Origin: a virus
Length of the DNA stretch: 64,000 nucleotides
Direction: 5' to 3' (one strand)
Virus record (IMG/VR): IMGVR_UViG_3300048592_000962
Span: 62,001 to 126,000 of that record
Positions 8,434 through 16,142 of this stretch are shown in pieces. Each line of letters starts with the position of its first letter. Within the stretch, counting starts at the first letter, position 1. A program made the position numbers and the translations under genes. A model generated the notes under the pieces. The model made no database searches. It saw only the letters and a program-made list of their open reading frames with translations, and was not told the DNA's origin.

Positions 8434-8660
8434 TCAGTTTCAAGAGCTACAAGAAGGAACTCGGCAGCCTCAACGATGACGAGCTTCTGGTGCTTGCCAC
8501 ATTGGTTGACGAGGTGGCGTACCAAGTCATGATCGGAGCCAGAGAAGGCGGATCTGCTGGTGCCATCGAAGCGTACCAGAATGTGTCGTTCGCTGTGCAC
8601 GACGAGGTCGGTGACTTCATCGAAAAGCGCCACGAGCGTATCGCGAAGAAGATGAAGTAG
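8430..8660 (+). CDS. Small helical protein of unknown function
   Basis: 76 aa from a GTG that overlaps the upstream stop (GTGA). Predicted all-helical (LNDDELLVLATLVDEVAYQV) with a basic C-terminus (KRHERIAKKMK). Codon third positions are less G/C-biased than in the virion genes. No family was recognised. Confidence 0.6.
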   Translation: MISFKSYKKELGSLNDDELLVLATLVDEVAYQVMIGAREGGSAGAIEAYQNVSFAVHDEVGDFIEKRHERIAKKMK

Positions 8661-8670
8661 CAGGCCGATC

Positions 8671-9072
8671 ATGGATGTATCAGCCATACTCGACGGCCTC
8701 GCAATAGTTGGAGGCAACGTTCGGTTTTACACACATGGCAATGAACGTGTTTGCGAGATCGAAGTCGCAGGCGCGGACTACACGGGTGCATCGCCACGTT
8801 CCGAACGCGATCGGATGTACACCGAGGCGCTTCGTCGCGCCGTGAAGGACATGCTCGACAGGCTCATTCCTGCGATGAGCGCTTTCCCGGAGCAAGTGTC
8901 GCGGGCGACATTGAACGACGAGCGTCGCACTGAGATGCTACATGAACTTGCTGTCACACAGAGCGAGACGATCATTGCATGGCTCGTGGAGTACAGCGGG
9001 TACTCTGTGACGAAGGCATTCGAGTCTGCGCACGGGCACTATCTCGCCTCAACCGGATACTGGGACAGGTGA
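8671..9072 (+). CDS. Protein of unknown function
   Basis: 133 aa. ATG follows the previous stop by 10 nt. Mixed alpha/beta N-terminus (VRFYTHGNERVCEIEVAGAD), then a helical half (YTEALRRAVKDMLDRLIPAM). Codon usage is more A/T-rich than in the neighbouring structural genes, suggesting a later arrival. No motif points to an activity. Confidence 0.6.
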   Translation: MDVSAILDGLAIVGGNVRFYTHGNERVCEIEVAGADYTGASPRSERDRMYTEALRRAVKDMLDRLIPAMSAFPEQVSRATLNDERRTEMLHELAVTQSETIIAWLVEYSGYSVTKAFESAHGHYLASTGYWDR

Positions 9073-9076
9073 TCTC

Positions 9077-9346
9077 GTGAGCTACCACCGCGCACTTGGG
9101 ATGCCTTCTTTCACGCCGACAACCGCGTTCGCTCAGGCGGTCGATCCGTACTCGGGTAGGTTCAGCCCTCCCGGCGCGATCTACTCGCCGTACGGATGGG
9201 GTCCGGACTTCAACATCGGAATGCCATTCAACTACACGCATCACATCGGATACGAGAGGGTCCCGGCGCCGGCTCGTCGCACGCGGAAGATCGGTCCGAT
9301 GTACGACGTCCTCAGCGGCCTCGGTGGTACTCTTGCGGTACTCTGA
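9077..9346 (+). CDS. Small MSY-start, Tyr/Pro-rich protein
   Basis: 89 aa from GTG, beginning MSYHRALGMP. It belongs to the set of small proteins here that begin Met-Ser-Tyr. Rich in Tyr, Pro and Gly (FSPPGAIYSPYGWGPDFNIG) and basic near residue 68 (ARRTRK). The C-terminus is weakly hydrophobic (MYDVLSGLGGTLAVL). A minor virion protein is inferred from the shared start and location. Confidence 0.6.
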   Translation: MSYHRALGMPSFTPTTAFAQAVDPYSGRFSPPGAIYSPYGWGPDFNIGMPFNYTHHIGYERVPAPARRTRKIGPMYDVLSGLGGTLAVL

Positions 9347-9361
9347 CGGGCGAGGTGGCTG

Positions 9362-9955
9362 GTGGCATCGCGGCGACGAAAGACGGCAAACGGTTTCGAT
9401 CTCATCGACGACATGATCGACTCGGCGGTGGGAACCGTCTTCGACCGCGTGGGCGAGGTGGTCGAGCGAACCCTGACGCAGCAGCGGGCCAACATGTCGC
9501 CCGAACAGCTGGCTGCCGAATACACGTGTGCCGCGTGCAGAAAGAGCTTCACGGTCAAGCACATCGAGATGATGCACCCGAGCAACGGCTACTGCCTGTG
9601 CAAGGGCTGCTTCAAGTTCCTGTGGAAGGCCGGCGAAGAGAAGGTTCGCGCTCTCGGAAAGAACGCTGCCCATCGAGCTGTTCAGGAGCCGCCTGCGTCT
9701 CCTGGGCCTGGACCGTCTGCCAGCGCGTCTACCGGGCCGGCGTCGGCGGGGGCGCTTCCATGGGTGGTTCTGGGTGTTTCCGAAGACGCGAGCGTCGAGG
9801 ACATCAAGAAGGCCTATCGAAAGCTCGCTGCTGTGTGGCATCCCGATCGCGTGCCTCCTGGGGCTCCGACCGAGGAGAAGCAGCGGGCTACGGAGAAGTT
9901 CCACGAGATCACTCGTGCGCGCGACGTGATGCTGAAGGTGAGGGGCATTGATTGA
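9362..9955 (+). CDS. Zinc-finger plus C-terminal J-domain (DnaJ-like) protein
   Basis: 197 aa from GTG 9362. A CxxC...CxxC knuckle (CAAC about residue 57, CKGC about residue 81) is followed by a Pro/Ser-rich linker and a C-terminal J domain containing the diagnostic HPD (KLAAVWHPDRV). J domains recruit and stimulate Hsp70/DnaK, so this protein may direct host chaperone to virion proteins or to a replication complex. A C-terminal rather than N-terminal J domain, with no Gly/Phe or DnaJ zinc region, is unusual and argues against a simple DnaJ ortholog. Confidence 0.8.
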   Translation: MASRRRKTANGFDLIDDMIDSAVGTVFDRVGEVVERTLTQQRANMSPEQLAAEYTCAACRKSFTVKHIEMMHPSNGYCLCKGCFKFLWKAGEEKVRALGKNAAHRAVQEPPASPGPGPSASASTGPASAGALPWVVLGVSEDASVEDIKKAYRKLAAVWHPDRVPPGAPTEEKQRATEKFHEITRARDVMLKVRGID

Positions 9956-10326
9956 ATCTCTCCCCATACCGACGAGACATCCCGTTCGGCCAGGTTCCTG
10001 ACTACAAGACCTTCGTCAGGCATTCGTGGCTATTCGTCGACGAGCATGGTCACAGAGCGGTCACGAAGCCTCCGGTGATGTTCCAGATGAGATTCTCCGC
10101 CGAAGAGGCTGTAGTCGTAAGAGACTCTCTTGATTTTCTGCGCGCCTTCATCGAGAGATCTCGCGCTGCATTGTTTGTAGACGGCGCGACGCTGATACTT
10201 CAGGTGTACGACTTGGATGCGCTCCACGCTTTGGCGATGGCGGTATCCGCGAGGCACCCTGTTTCTGAGACGCATCGAAAAGTTGCCGAGAGTTTGATCT
10301 GGGCGCTGGGATTCAGGTGGGTGTGA
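9952..10326 (+). CDS. Protein of unknown function
   Basis: 124 aa from a TTG that overlaps the upstream stop (TTGA). Two halves: MFQMRFSAEEAVVVRDSLDF and an alpha/beta C-terminal half. Its 3' end overlaps the endolysin start (TGATG). No recognised family; location between the J-domain gene and the lysis cassette gives no clear role. Confidence 0.55.
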   Translation: MNLSPYRRDIPFGQVPDYKTFVRHSWLFVDEHGHRAVTKPPVMFQMRFSAEEAVVVRDSLDFLRAFIERSRAALFVDGATLILQVYDLDALHALAMAVSARHPVSETHRKVAESLIWALGFRWV

Positions 10327-11231
10327 TGCGATACGGTGACCGTGGAATCGATGTCGAGAACCTTCAGAAGGTTCTCATCTCTCGCGGCTATGAACTGCCT
10401 CAGTTCGGCGCGGATGGGCATTTGGGCGACGAGACGTGGGATGCGCTTCAGCGCTTCAGCCGCGATTCCGCTCTCGCGTGGGCTCCGGAAGTGCCGTTCG
10501 GGACGCTGGATGTGCTGATCAAGAAGAAGCCGTCGCCTCCGGTTGTGGCGCCGTTGCCGCCGGCAGCGACGGGTGAGCCGAAGGTTCCGTTTCTCGATCT
10601 GCGACACCTTCAGAAAGACCCTCATCCCAAGTCGAAGACGCAGGGGCATCGGACGGTTCGTCGTGCCCCATCGGCTGTGAACGCCATCACGATCCATCAG
10701 ACAGCCGTGAAGTTCTCGGTGACGAAGGCGCAGGTCGCAGCAGCCGGAGGAGACCGTCAGATGGCCCTCGGCCGCCGTGCGCTCAACGTCGCATGCCACG
10801 CCATGTCGTTCCACGACGGGTTCTTCGTCGCGGCGGCGCCGTTGGATTGGTACATCTACCACGGGAATGGGTTCAACCGGTTCGCGTTGGGGCTGGAGAT
10901 CGACGGTGTTTATCCGGGGCTGAAGGGTGGAAAGACCTGGAACGGAGACCCCGCGACCGAGCTGACGGATGCGTCGGTGTTGGCGGCACGAGAGGCCTTG
11001 CGCTGGCTCACGGAGAACGGCAGGAAGGCCGGCATGCCGATCGAATGGATTGACGCTCACCGGCAGTCCTCGGCGACACGTCGTTCCGATCCGGGGGAAG
11101 CTCTGTGGGAATCGGTCGTGCTCGATTACGCGGTGCCCGTGCTCGGACTGAAGACTCGCCCGAGCTACATCGTGGGAGACGGTCGCCCTGTCCCCACCGA
11201 GTGGGATCCGAACGGCGTCGGTCGCTACTGA
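10326..11231 (+). CDS. Endolysin: peptidoglycan-binding domain plus N-acetylmuramoyl-L-alanine amidase
   Basis: 301 aa. Residues 1-50 match a PG_binding_1 domain (GDRGIDVENLQKVLISRGYE, then DGHLGDETWDALQRF). After a Pro-rich linker, an Amidase_2-like domain shows AITIHQTA (zinc His), ACHAMSFHDG, LGLEIDG and the C-terminal histidine region DAHRQSS...DPGEALWESV. The first domain anchors to cell wall and the second would cut the amide bond between muramic acid and the stem peptide. It heads a typical lysis order: endolysin, holin candidate, spanin-like pair. Confidence 0.9.
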   Translation: MRYGDRGIDVENLQKVLISRGYELPQFGADGHLGDETWDALQRFSRDSALAWAPEVPFGTLDVLIKKKPSPPVVAPLPPAATGEPKVPFLDLRHLQKDPHPKSKTQGHRTVRRAPSAVNAITIHQTAVKFSVTKAQVAAAGGDRQMALGRRALNVACHAMSFHDGFFVAAAPLDWYIYHGNGFNRFALGLEIDGVYPGLKGGKTWNGDPATELTDASVLAAREALRWLTENGRKAGMPIEWIDAHRQSSATRRSDPGEALWESVVLDYAVPVLGLKTRPSYIVGDGRPVPTEWDPNGVGRY

Positions 11232-11291
11232 GACTCCGTCACAGTCGTCTGGTACGATGGTCTGACCAATCGACACTCAGCGGAGGTACCC
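11232..11291 (+). promoter_or_regulatory. Extended -10 promoter before holin candidate
   Basis: TGG-TACGAT (11250-11258) forms an extended -10 element with a weak -35. The same TACGAT hexamer occurs in the promoters near 5724 and 25712. A GGAGG site lies 6 nt before ATG 11292. Confidence 0.45.
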
Positions 11292-11651
11292 ATGGGCCCC
11301 TTGGATCTGTTCTTCGGCATCGCGCCTCTTCTTCTCGCCGGCATCATCTGGATGCTGGTTCAGCTGCTCAAGGCAGGCATCGACTACCGGCTCGGCCGAG
11401 AGAAGCGTCGAGAGAAAGTCTGGCTGACGCGCATCGTTCTACCTGCGATCCCGCCCGTGCTCGGGTTCGCCATCGCGATGTTTTTGCCGCTGCGACCGGA
11501 GTCTCTCGTCGACTTCGTGTCTCGTGCCGAGCTGAGCGACTGGCAGGCTCGTGCGGTGTACGGCGCGTGGGGCGCGGCAGTCGGCCAGTTCGCGGACTAC
11601 CTGTACAGCAAGCTCAAGTCGTTCATCCAAGACACGAGGCCTCAGCAGTGA
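11292..11651 (+). CDS. Holin candidate, two transmembrane segments
   Basis: 119 aa. Two hydrophobic helices (FFGIAPLLLAGIIWMLVQLL near the N-terminus and LPAIPPVLGFAIAMFLPL around residues 52-69) are separated by a basic loop. The C-terminal region is amphipathic and ends in a soluble tail. Size, topology and location between endolysin and spanin genes fit a class II-like holin. No family-specific motif is visible. It overlaps the next start by 4 nt. Confidence 0.7.
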   Translation: MGPLDLFFGIAPLLLAGIIWMLVQLLKAGIDYRLGREKRREKVWLTRIVLPAIPPVLGFAIAMFLPLRPESLVDFVSRAELSDWQARAVYGAWGAAVGQFADYLYSKLKSFIQDTRPQQ

Positions 11652-11977
11652 AGCGCGTCTGGGATGCGCTGAAGAAGTGGGGCGCTGCGATTCTCGCGGC
11701 GCTCCTCTTCGTCGTGGGCGCGGGCTGGCTCTGGAATCGTCGCAAGGCACGTCGCATCGCGGATGCGCTGGCGGTCGAGAAGGCAACGAAGGAGATCGAA
11801 CGCCTTCGCGCAACGCGGGCACAGCTCGTCGAGCGCCTTGGTGAGAAGGACGAGGCGATCGAGGAGATCGACGCGGCGATCGAGGACAACAAAGCCGACA
11901 TCGTCGCCGCTTACGAAGACTTCGAGGAGATGACGACCGATGAAGTGGCTGACGTGTTTCGTCGTCTTGGTCTGTAG
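11648..11977 (+). CDS. Inner-membrane spanin-like protein
   Basis: 109 aa from GTG overlapping the holin stop. An N-terminal transmembrane helix (WGAAILAALLFVVGAGWLW) is followed by basic residues and a long coiled coil (about residues 35-90), the architecture of Rz-type i-spanins. The C-terminus overlaps the next gene by 38 nt in another frame, as commonly seen for Rz/Rz1 pairs. Such proteins disrupt the outer membrane after wall degradation, suggesting a Gram-negative host. Confidence 0.65.
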   Translation: MKRVWDALKKWGAAILAALLFVVGAGWLWNRRKARRIADALAVEKATKEIERLRATRAQLVERLGEKDEAIEEIDAAIEDNKADIVAAYEDFEEMTTDEVADVFRRLGL

Positions 11978-12401
11978 CTCGGGGGCCCTTGCGCAGCCGG
12001 CGCTCCCGGCGGCAGATCTGCCGTGTGCTCCAGACGTGCTGGAGCCGCAGCGTCGAGCGGTCATTACCCACCAGGGTGCGACGGGGATTTGGTTTCACGC
12101 TGACGTTGCCCGCTGCATGGCCGAGCGCCTCTCCGTGCTTCCGCTCTACGCTGAGCGCGTGAGGCTACTGGAGCAGGCGTTGGAGCTGCGAGACCAGCGA
12201 CACGCGCTCGCCCTTCGCCAGGTGGAGGTCGTCTCGCAGAGCGAGCGCATCGCGGTGGAGGCCTTGGCGACGGCTGAGCGTCGGGCGAGGGAGTCGGAGG
12301 AGCGTGCGTCGAGGTGGTATCGGCACCCGGCGCTGTGGTTCCTCGTGGGTGTTGCGGTGACAGTTGGTGCTCAGATCGGAGTCTCCCAGCTGATCGAATA
12401 G
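11940..12401 (+). CDS. Secreted/anchored spanin-partner candidate
   Basis: 153 aa. A clear signal peptide (WLTCFVVLVCSSGALAQ, likely cut after Ala-Gln region) is followed by a region with two cysteines, a coiled coil (about residues 70-125) and a C-terminal hydrophobic helix (ALWFLVGVAVTVGAQIGV). No clean lipobox after the signal, so it is not a standard Rz1 lipoprotein. The overlap with the i-spanin-like gene suggests a joint role in outer-membrane disruption. Confidence 0.6.
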   Translation: MKWLTCFVVLVCSSGALAQPALPAADLPCAPDVLEPQRRAVITHQGATGIWFHADVARCMAERLSVLPLYAERVRLLEQALELRDQRHALALRQVEVVSQSERIAVEALATAERRARESEERASRWYRHPALWFLVGVAVTVGAQIGVSQLIE

Positions 12402-12413
12402 GAGAGGTTCCGC

Positions 12414-13772
12414 ATGCTGTTGGCAGACGCAAGGAGCGAACGAGAGGTGGAAGAGGCTCTCGCGGATGGCGATGAAGAGCTTCTTGCCGACATTGAGGAT
12501 CAGATCGACAATGCTGTCGAAGAGATCTCTCGCGACTTTGAGCACAACATAGAGCGCGAAGAATCCGATCTCAGAGAGCATGTCGAGCTGCTGGCCGAAG
12601 CGGTGCGCAAGGAGTCTCCGGTTGATCTTTCCAGCGTGCCTAACGAGTTTCTGGTGGATGAGATTTCCCAGGAGCTGGACGCGTTTGACGTAGAAGACGA
12701 TACCTGTCGCGGCAAGGTGTCCATCATGACGCTCGCGCACTCATACTACGTATGGGTTGATCCTTCTAGCTTCATTGAAAACGCAGAGTTGATTCCGCAG
12801 CACCAGGCCAATTCCTTCTACGAAAAGTTGGAAGAGGCTCTTGGCAGTTACAGCATGTCGTGGTCTCACGGGACGAACGCGCTTGAGGCTCAGTCTGCGT
12901 GGCTCGATGACTACCAAGGCGAGCCAAGTCGAGTTTGTATCGACGAGGACCGACTCACGGAAATATGCTACGACGCTGCGCGTTCGTGGATCCGAGAGCA
13001 TCTCAGGCGAGACCCATCAGCAGCTGTCGAAACATTTCTTCTCCAGCTCGCATCGTTTGACGCTCGGGTGTCGCGTCGGCTTCGAGATTCGTTGCCACCA
13101 GAGGCCGACATGCTGGAGTTGGCAGGCAACTGGTCGATGGCTGACGGCGACGAGGATAGAGAGCTTGTCGTTCAGGAGATCAACGACTACCTCGACGCGA
13201 TCACTGGGCCGCCAGGCGAAGAAATCGAGCGCTTTGACAGAGGCGACATTCGAGAAATGGGAATCTATCGCGGTACCTTGTACGAGAACGCCCCGTGGAT
13301 CCTCACGAAGCTTGCGCCGAGTCAACTGCGTGCTGAGGGCGTGATGATGAAGCACTGCGTCGGCGATCGAAGCATGGGCTACATCAAGCGTGTATCGGAT
13401 GGCGACATCGAGATTTGGAGTCTTCGCCGAGAGTCCGACAACAAACCAAGGTTTACGCTCGAAGTCGACAGCGCTGTGTACGACGAAGACGCGTCCCCCA
13501 GAGAGAGGGCCGGAAGCATCTTGCAGCTCAAGGGAACTGCCAATCGGCTCCCCGGGTACGACCGAAAGATGTCCCTTTCCGAGATGGGACAACCTACGAA
13601 GCCGGACGAGATCGTCTTTTGGGCCCGTGTGTTCGAGGGGCTCGGGATCGATCCGTATGCGGTGGATGACCTGGATCTGAATTCCGTCGAACCGGAGGAG
13701 ATCAAGTCTAATCGTGGCGCTCGGCGACAGGCTCGTTCTTTTGACGAGCCGAGTAGACCGCGACGAACCTAG
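12414..13772 (+). CDS. PcfJ-like protein
   Basis: 452 aa. The N-terminal two thirds is acidic and helical with no recognised motif. The PcfJ-like block begins near residue 309 with MKHCVGDRSMGYIKRV, IWSLRRESDN, FTLEV and LQLKGTANRLPGYD, the conserved Cys-Val-Gly and NRxP pattern of that family. PcfJ-like genes are found on conjugative plasmids and phages; the activity is unknown. A related block occurs in the protein at 62256-63812. Codon usage is less G/C-rich than in the lysis genes. Confidence 0.7.
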   Translation: MLLADARSEREVEEALADGDEELLADIEDQIDNAVEEISRDFEHNIEREESDLREHVELLAEAVRKESPVDLSSVPNEFLVDEISQELDAFDVEDDTCRGKVSIMTLAHSYYVWVDPSSFIENAELIPQHQANSFYEKLEEALGSYSMSWSHGTNALEAQSAWLDDYQGEPSRVCIDEDRLTEICYDAARSWIREHLRRDPSAAVETFLLQLASFDARVSRRLRDSLPPEADMLELAGNWSMADGDEDRELVVQEINDYLDAITGPPGEEIERFDRGDIREMGIYRGTLYENAPWILTKLAPSQLRAEGVMMKHCVGDRSMGYIKRVSDGDIEIWSLRRESDNKPRFTLEVDSAVYDEDASPRERAGSILQLKGTANRLPGYDRKMSLSEMGQPTKPDEIVFWARVFEGLGIDPYAVDDLDLNSVEPEEIKSNRGARRQARSFDEPSRPRRT

Positions 13773-13776
13773 CAGG

Positions 13777-14088
13777 TCAGCGACCCGTTTCGAGCTTGAG
13801 CCCGAGCCTCGTCGCTGCCCTGCGCCACCTGTTCTGGTACTCCGGGGTGAGCGCGCCCCATGCGTTCACGTTCACCGAGTCCTGGAGTTCCATTACCTCA
13901 CGAAACAACATCGCTGCCGGCTCCTCCACCTCTTCCAGCGCCGTCGTGATGCCGAGCATCTCACAGGAAGCGACCGAAAGCTTCAACGTGTCTCCGTTGC
14001 TGTGGGCTAGCCAAAGAGCACCATCCGCCTCTTTTGCAAGGAGCCCATCGGCCAGTAGTTCGCTGTAGCCTGGCTTCACTCGCTTCAT
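13777..14088 (-). CDS. Small soluble protein of unknown function
   Basis: 103 aa, convergent with the PcfJ-like gene and 5 nt from its stop. Start ATG 14088 follows GGAGAGCGAGAGT. Mixed helices and strands (LADGLLAKEADGALWLAHSN); basic C-terminus. No family was recognised. Confidence 0.6.
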   Translation of the reverse strand: MKRVKPGYSELLADGLLAKEADGALWLAHSNGDTLKLSVASCEMLGITTALEEVEEPAAMLFREVMELQDSVNVNAWGALTPEYQNRWRRAATRLGLKLETGR

Positions 14089-14110
14089 ACTCTCGCTCTC
14101 CTATTTTTGA

Positions 14111-14127
14111 GAGTCCGCAGCGGACTC
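14111..14127 (-). other. Hairpin between two minus-strand genes
   Basis: GAGTCCG (14111-14117) and CGGACTC (14121-14127) form a perfect 7-bp stem with a 3-nt loop, beginning in the stop codon of the upstream small membrane gene and ending before the next ribosome site. It lacks a T-run in the reading direction, so it is more likely an mRNA-stability or attenuation hairpin than a terminator. Confidence 0.4.
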
Positions 14128-14317
14128 AACTGCCGTTTCTTAGCAGCCGCAGAGCAACAAACAAGCCCCCCGCCACCAGCAGGACGGTGCTAGCTCCGAT
14201 CTTCGTCCCCGCATTCGCGTCGCCCATGCTGCCGCAGCAGGGTCCGCCGCAGCCGCAGTCGCCGCCCTGGAGGGGGTACCTGGCCGATCGCATTCCGTTG
14301 ATCTTCGTGTACGACAT
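14126..14317 (-). CDS. Small MSY-start, Cys-rich tail-anchored membrane protein
   Basis: 63 aa, beginning MSYTKINGMRS. A Cys/Gly cluster (GDCGCGGPCCGSMG) is followed by one hydrophobic helix (ASTVLLVAGGLFVALRLL) and a short basic end. The N-terminal MSY and single C-terminal helix place it in the putative virion-membrane set described in the findings. The Cys cluster could bind metal or form disulfides. Confidence 0.65.
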   Translation of the reverse strand: MSYTKINGMRSARYPLQGGDCGCGGPCCGSMGDANAGTKIGASTVLLVAGGLFVALRLLRNGS

Positions 14318-14339
14318 GCCGGGATGATACCGTTGTGGG

Positions 14340-15116
14340 GTGACCCTCCTCAAGGTGGCATTGGGATACGTCGCATCGTCGTACGTGAAGGACCGCGTGG
14401 TGCGACCGCGGTCGTTGGGGCAGCTGGCGCGGAAGGCGGCAGATCGACGGGGCAAGCCGTTGCTGTTCATCCACGACAACGGCGTCATGCACCACCTCAT
14501 GGGCTGCCCCGTTCGAGCGGAAGTTCAGACCGGCACGGCGTTCCCGCTGCGCGCCCCGAGCAAGTCCTTTGGAGCGATCCTCGCGGTGGGGGTCCTGGAG
14601 CGCGCAAAGCGTCCGGCTGTCGTACTGCGGGAGTGGTATCGGGTTGCGGACGCGGTGTTTGTGGTGGTTCCTAGCTGGTGGTCGCCGCACGCATGGATCG
14701 ACCCGAGCGTGCGGTGGCTCATCGACCCTGGTCTGACCCGCGCGAGCCCTTTGTGGACGAACCAGCAGCGCCCCTGCTTGCTTGATGTGTCTGACAGTCG
14801 GTATGGTACGCAGCGATGCGCCCCGACGAAGACGAAGACCTTCCCGAGCAGACCGAGTCCGAACCTGCCGCAGACGAGCCCGACACGGGAGACGATGGCG
14901 TCGACGATGACGGAGGCGATGACGAGTCCGCCGGGGAGCCCGTGGAGTCAGGAGCCGTCGTCGATCGAGACGGGGGAGCTGGAGGAGTCCGACTTTCCTT
15001 CCTTGGTTCCCGCGAACGCTCAGTCGGAGGGCTCAGTCGCGAGCCCGCCTTTCGACTCGTGGAGCTACGCGAAGGACATCATGGTCATATCGTCGGAAGA
15101 GTTCGACGAGAGCTGA
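14340..15116 (+). CDS. Methyltransferase-like fragment fused to Ser/Thr/Pro-rich tail
   Basis: 258 aa from GTG 14340. Residues about 75-125 (ILAVGVLERAKRPAVVLREW, VFVVVPSWWSPHAW, VRWLIDPG) resemble the second half of class I SAM-dependent methyltransferases, but no N-terminal glycine-rich SAM motif is visible, so it is truncated or divergent. The C-terminal 100 residues are Ser/Thr/Pro/Glu-rich and end acidic (SSEEFDES). Third codon positions are strongly G/C-rich in this frame all the way to the stop, which favours it over the overlapping frame starting at 14816. Confidence 0.55.
   Translation: MTLLKVALGYVASSYVKDRVVRPRSLGQLARKAADRRGKPLLFIHDNGVMHHLMGCPVRAEVQTGTAFPLRAPSKSFGAILAVGVLERAKRPAVVLREWYRVADAVFVVVPSWWSPHAWIDPSVRWLIDPGLTRASPLWTNQQRPCLLDVSDSRYGTQRCAPTKTKTFPSRPSPNLPQTSPTRETMASTMTEAMTSPPGSPWSQEPSSIETGELEESDFPSLVPANAQSEGSVASPPFDSWSYAKDIMVISSEEFDES
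14782..14807 (+). promoter_or_regulatory. Promoter-like sequence with TGTCTGACA motif
   Basis: TTGCTT (14779-14784 region) is followed about 18 nt later by TATGGT (14802-14807), with TGTCTGACA at 14788-14796 between them. An ATG lies 9 nt after the -10, but in a frame with weaker coding bias than the overlapping gene. It may drive the downstream genes, or be fortuitous. Confidence 0.35.
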
Positions 15117-15406
15117 TCGCGGCGATCTACAACCACGCCACGGCGAAGAAGTACGCTCAGTACGAGGCGCGCCAGATGCCGCAGGACGGGTCGCTACTGC
15201 TTCTTCTTCGGCCACAGGGGACGACGGCTCTGGTGCTGGTCGCCGGCACCGCACGCCCCGCCCCAGCATCGGTGGCCTCTCGTGCTCGCCGGCTTCTGCC
15301 TCACGTGCTTCCACAGGTCGCTCCGCAGCAGAAGCGCCGCACGAGCCGAGTACCGTCGACACAGCAGCCTCGGAAGCGCACGAGTCGAGCGCCGGCCCGC
15401 CGGTAG
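15113..15406 (+). CDS. Small basic protein with a probable CTG start
   Basis: 97 aa if translation begins at CTG 15113, which overlaps the upstream TGA exactly as ATGA/GTGA/TTGA do elsewhere here. Third positions become strongly G/C-rich in this frame immediately after 15113, while the same frame just upstream is not coding-like. A hydrophobic stretch (GSLLLLLRPQG, ALVLVAG) is followed by a very basic tail. A GTG at 15059 is an alternative start; a frameshifted fusion to the upstream gene is another. Function unknown. Confidence 0.4.
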   Translation: MIAAIYNHATAKKYAQYEARQMPQDGSLLLLLRPQGTTALVLVAGTARPAPASVASRARRLLPHVLPQVAPQQKRRTSRVPSTQQPRKRTSRAPARR

Positions 15407-15439
15407 GCTTTTGCTCCGCTCCGGGGTAACCTAGCGCTC

Positions 15440-16126
15440 ATGCTCTCTCAGATGGCACCGTACACGCCCAGTTTGTACCGCCCCGGCTCGGCGGCTCGAT
15501 ACCGTCGGTACCCGCGTCGAGTGGTCGCGAAGATCCCAGGCACGGGGTACTCAGTCGGCAAGATGCTGTGGGCGGAACAAGAGCTGAACCTCGACGGTTC
15601 GTCTCGTCCTCAGCCGTACGGCCAGTACGCGGCGGTGCCCCTTCGCGGGCTCGGCGCAGCCGTTCTGACGGCGCAGCAGGCGAATGCCGAGATGGGCTGG
15701 ACGCCGAAGAAGCTGAAGGCCTACTGGGACGCCCGAGCGCGAATGTGCCAGGGGTACGCCGACGAGGGGCAGTGCTTGGCCCGAGTCGCTCGGCACGTTC
15801 CCGTCACGTTCGCAGGCCTCGGTCAGTCGACGGGTTCGGCCACCCAGAACGTGATGACGCTGCTCGACGTGACGGCGGGTTTGATCCGAGACCCGGAGAC
15901 GACCCTTCGCACGAGGGGCCCGGCGATCGTGGCTGCCGCAGATCGACACGTCGTCAATCCGCTGTTCTCCCGAGTCGGCGATGCGCTCGCCCCGTACTTG
16001 ATCAAGTACGCGCTCCCCTCATTCGCTGTGCTGTACGTGCTCGGCGGTGTGAGCGCGTATTACTCCTATCGGACAGCGAAGAAGCTGAACGCGAACAAGA
16101 GAAGGCGCCGCAGTTCGCGTCGCTGA
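15440..16126 (+). CDS. Tail-anchored basic membrane protein, candidate virion component
   Basis: 228 aa. The N-terminus is Tyr/Arg-rich (APYTPSLYRPGSAARYRRYP). Two Cys near residues 98 and 107 (MCQGYADEGQCLARV). A single C-terminal hydrophobic helix (PSFAVLYVLGGVSAYYSY) is followed by a strongly basic end (NANKRRRRSSRR). Same overall plan as the proteins ending at 33100, 34848 and 35389. A membrane-embedded virion protein is inferred. Confidence 0.7.
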   Translation: MLSQMAPYTPSLYRPGSAARYRRYPRRVVAKIPGTGYSVGKMLWAEQELNLDGSSRPQPYGQYAAVPLRGLGAAVLTAQQANAEMGWTPKKLKAYWDARARMCQGYADEGQCLARVARHVPVTFAGLGQSTGSATQNVMTLLDVTAGLIRDPETTLRTRGPAIVAAADRHVVNPLFSRVGDALAPYLIKYALPSFAVLYVLGGVSAYYSYRTAKKLNANKRRRRSSRR

Positions 16127-16142
16127 AAGAAGAAGGCTGGGC

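Noticed and set aside
14816-15112. Acidic ORF starting at ATG 14816 in another frame
   Set aside because: Third-position G/C bias supports the overlapping frame from 14340 over this stretch; only the part after 15113 is coding-like in this frame.
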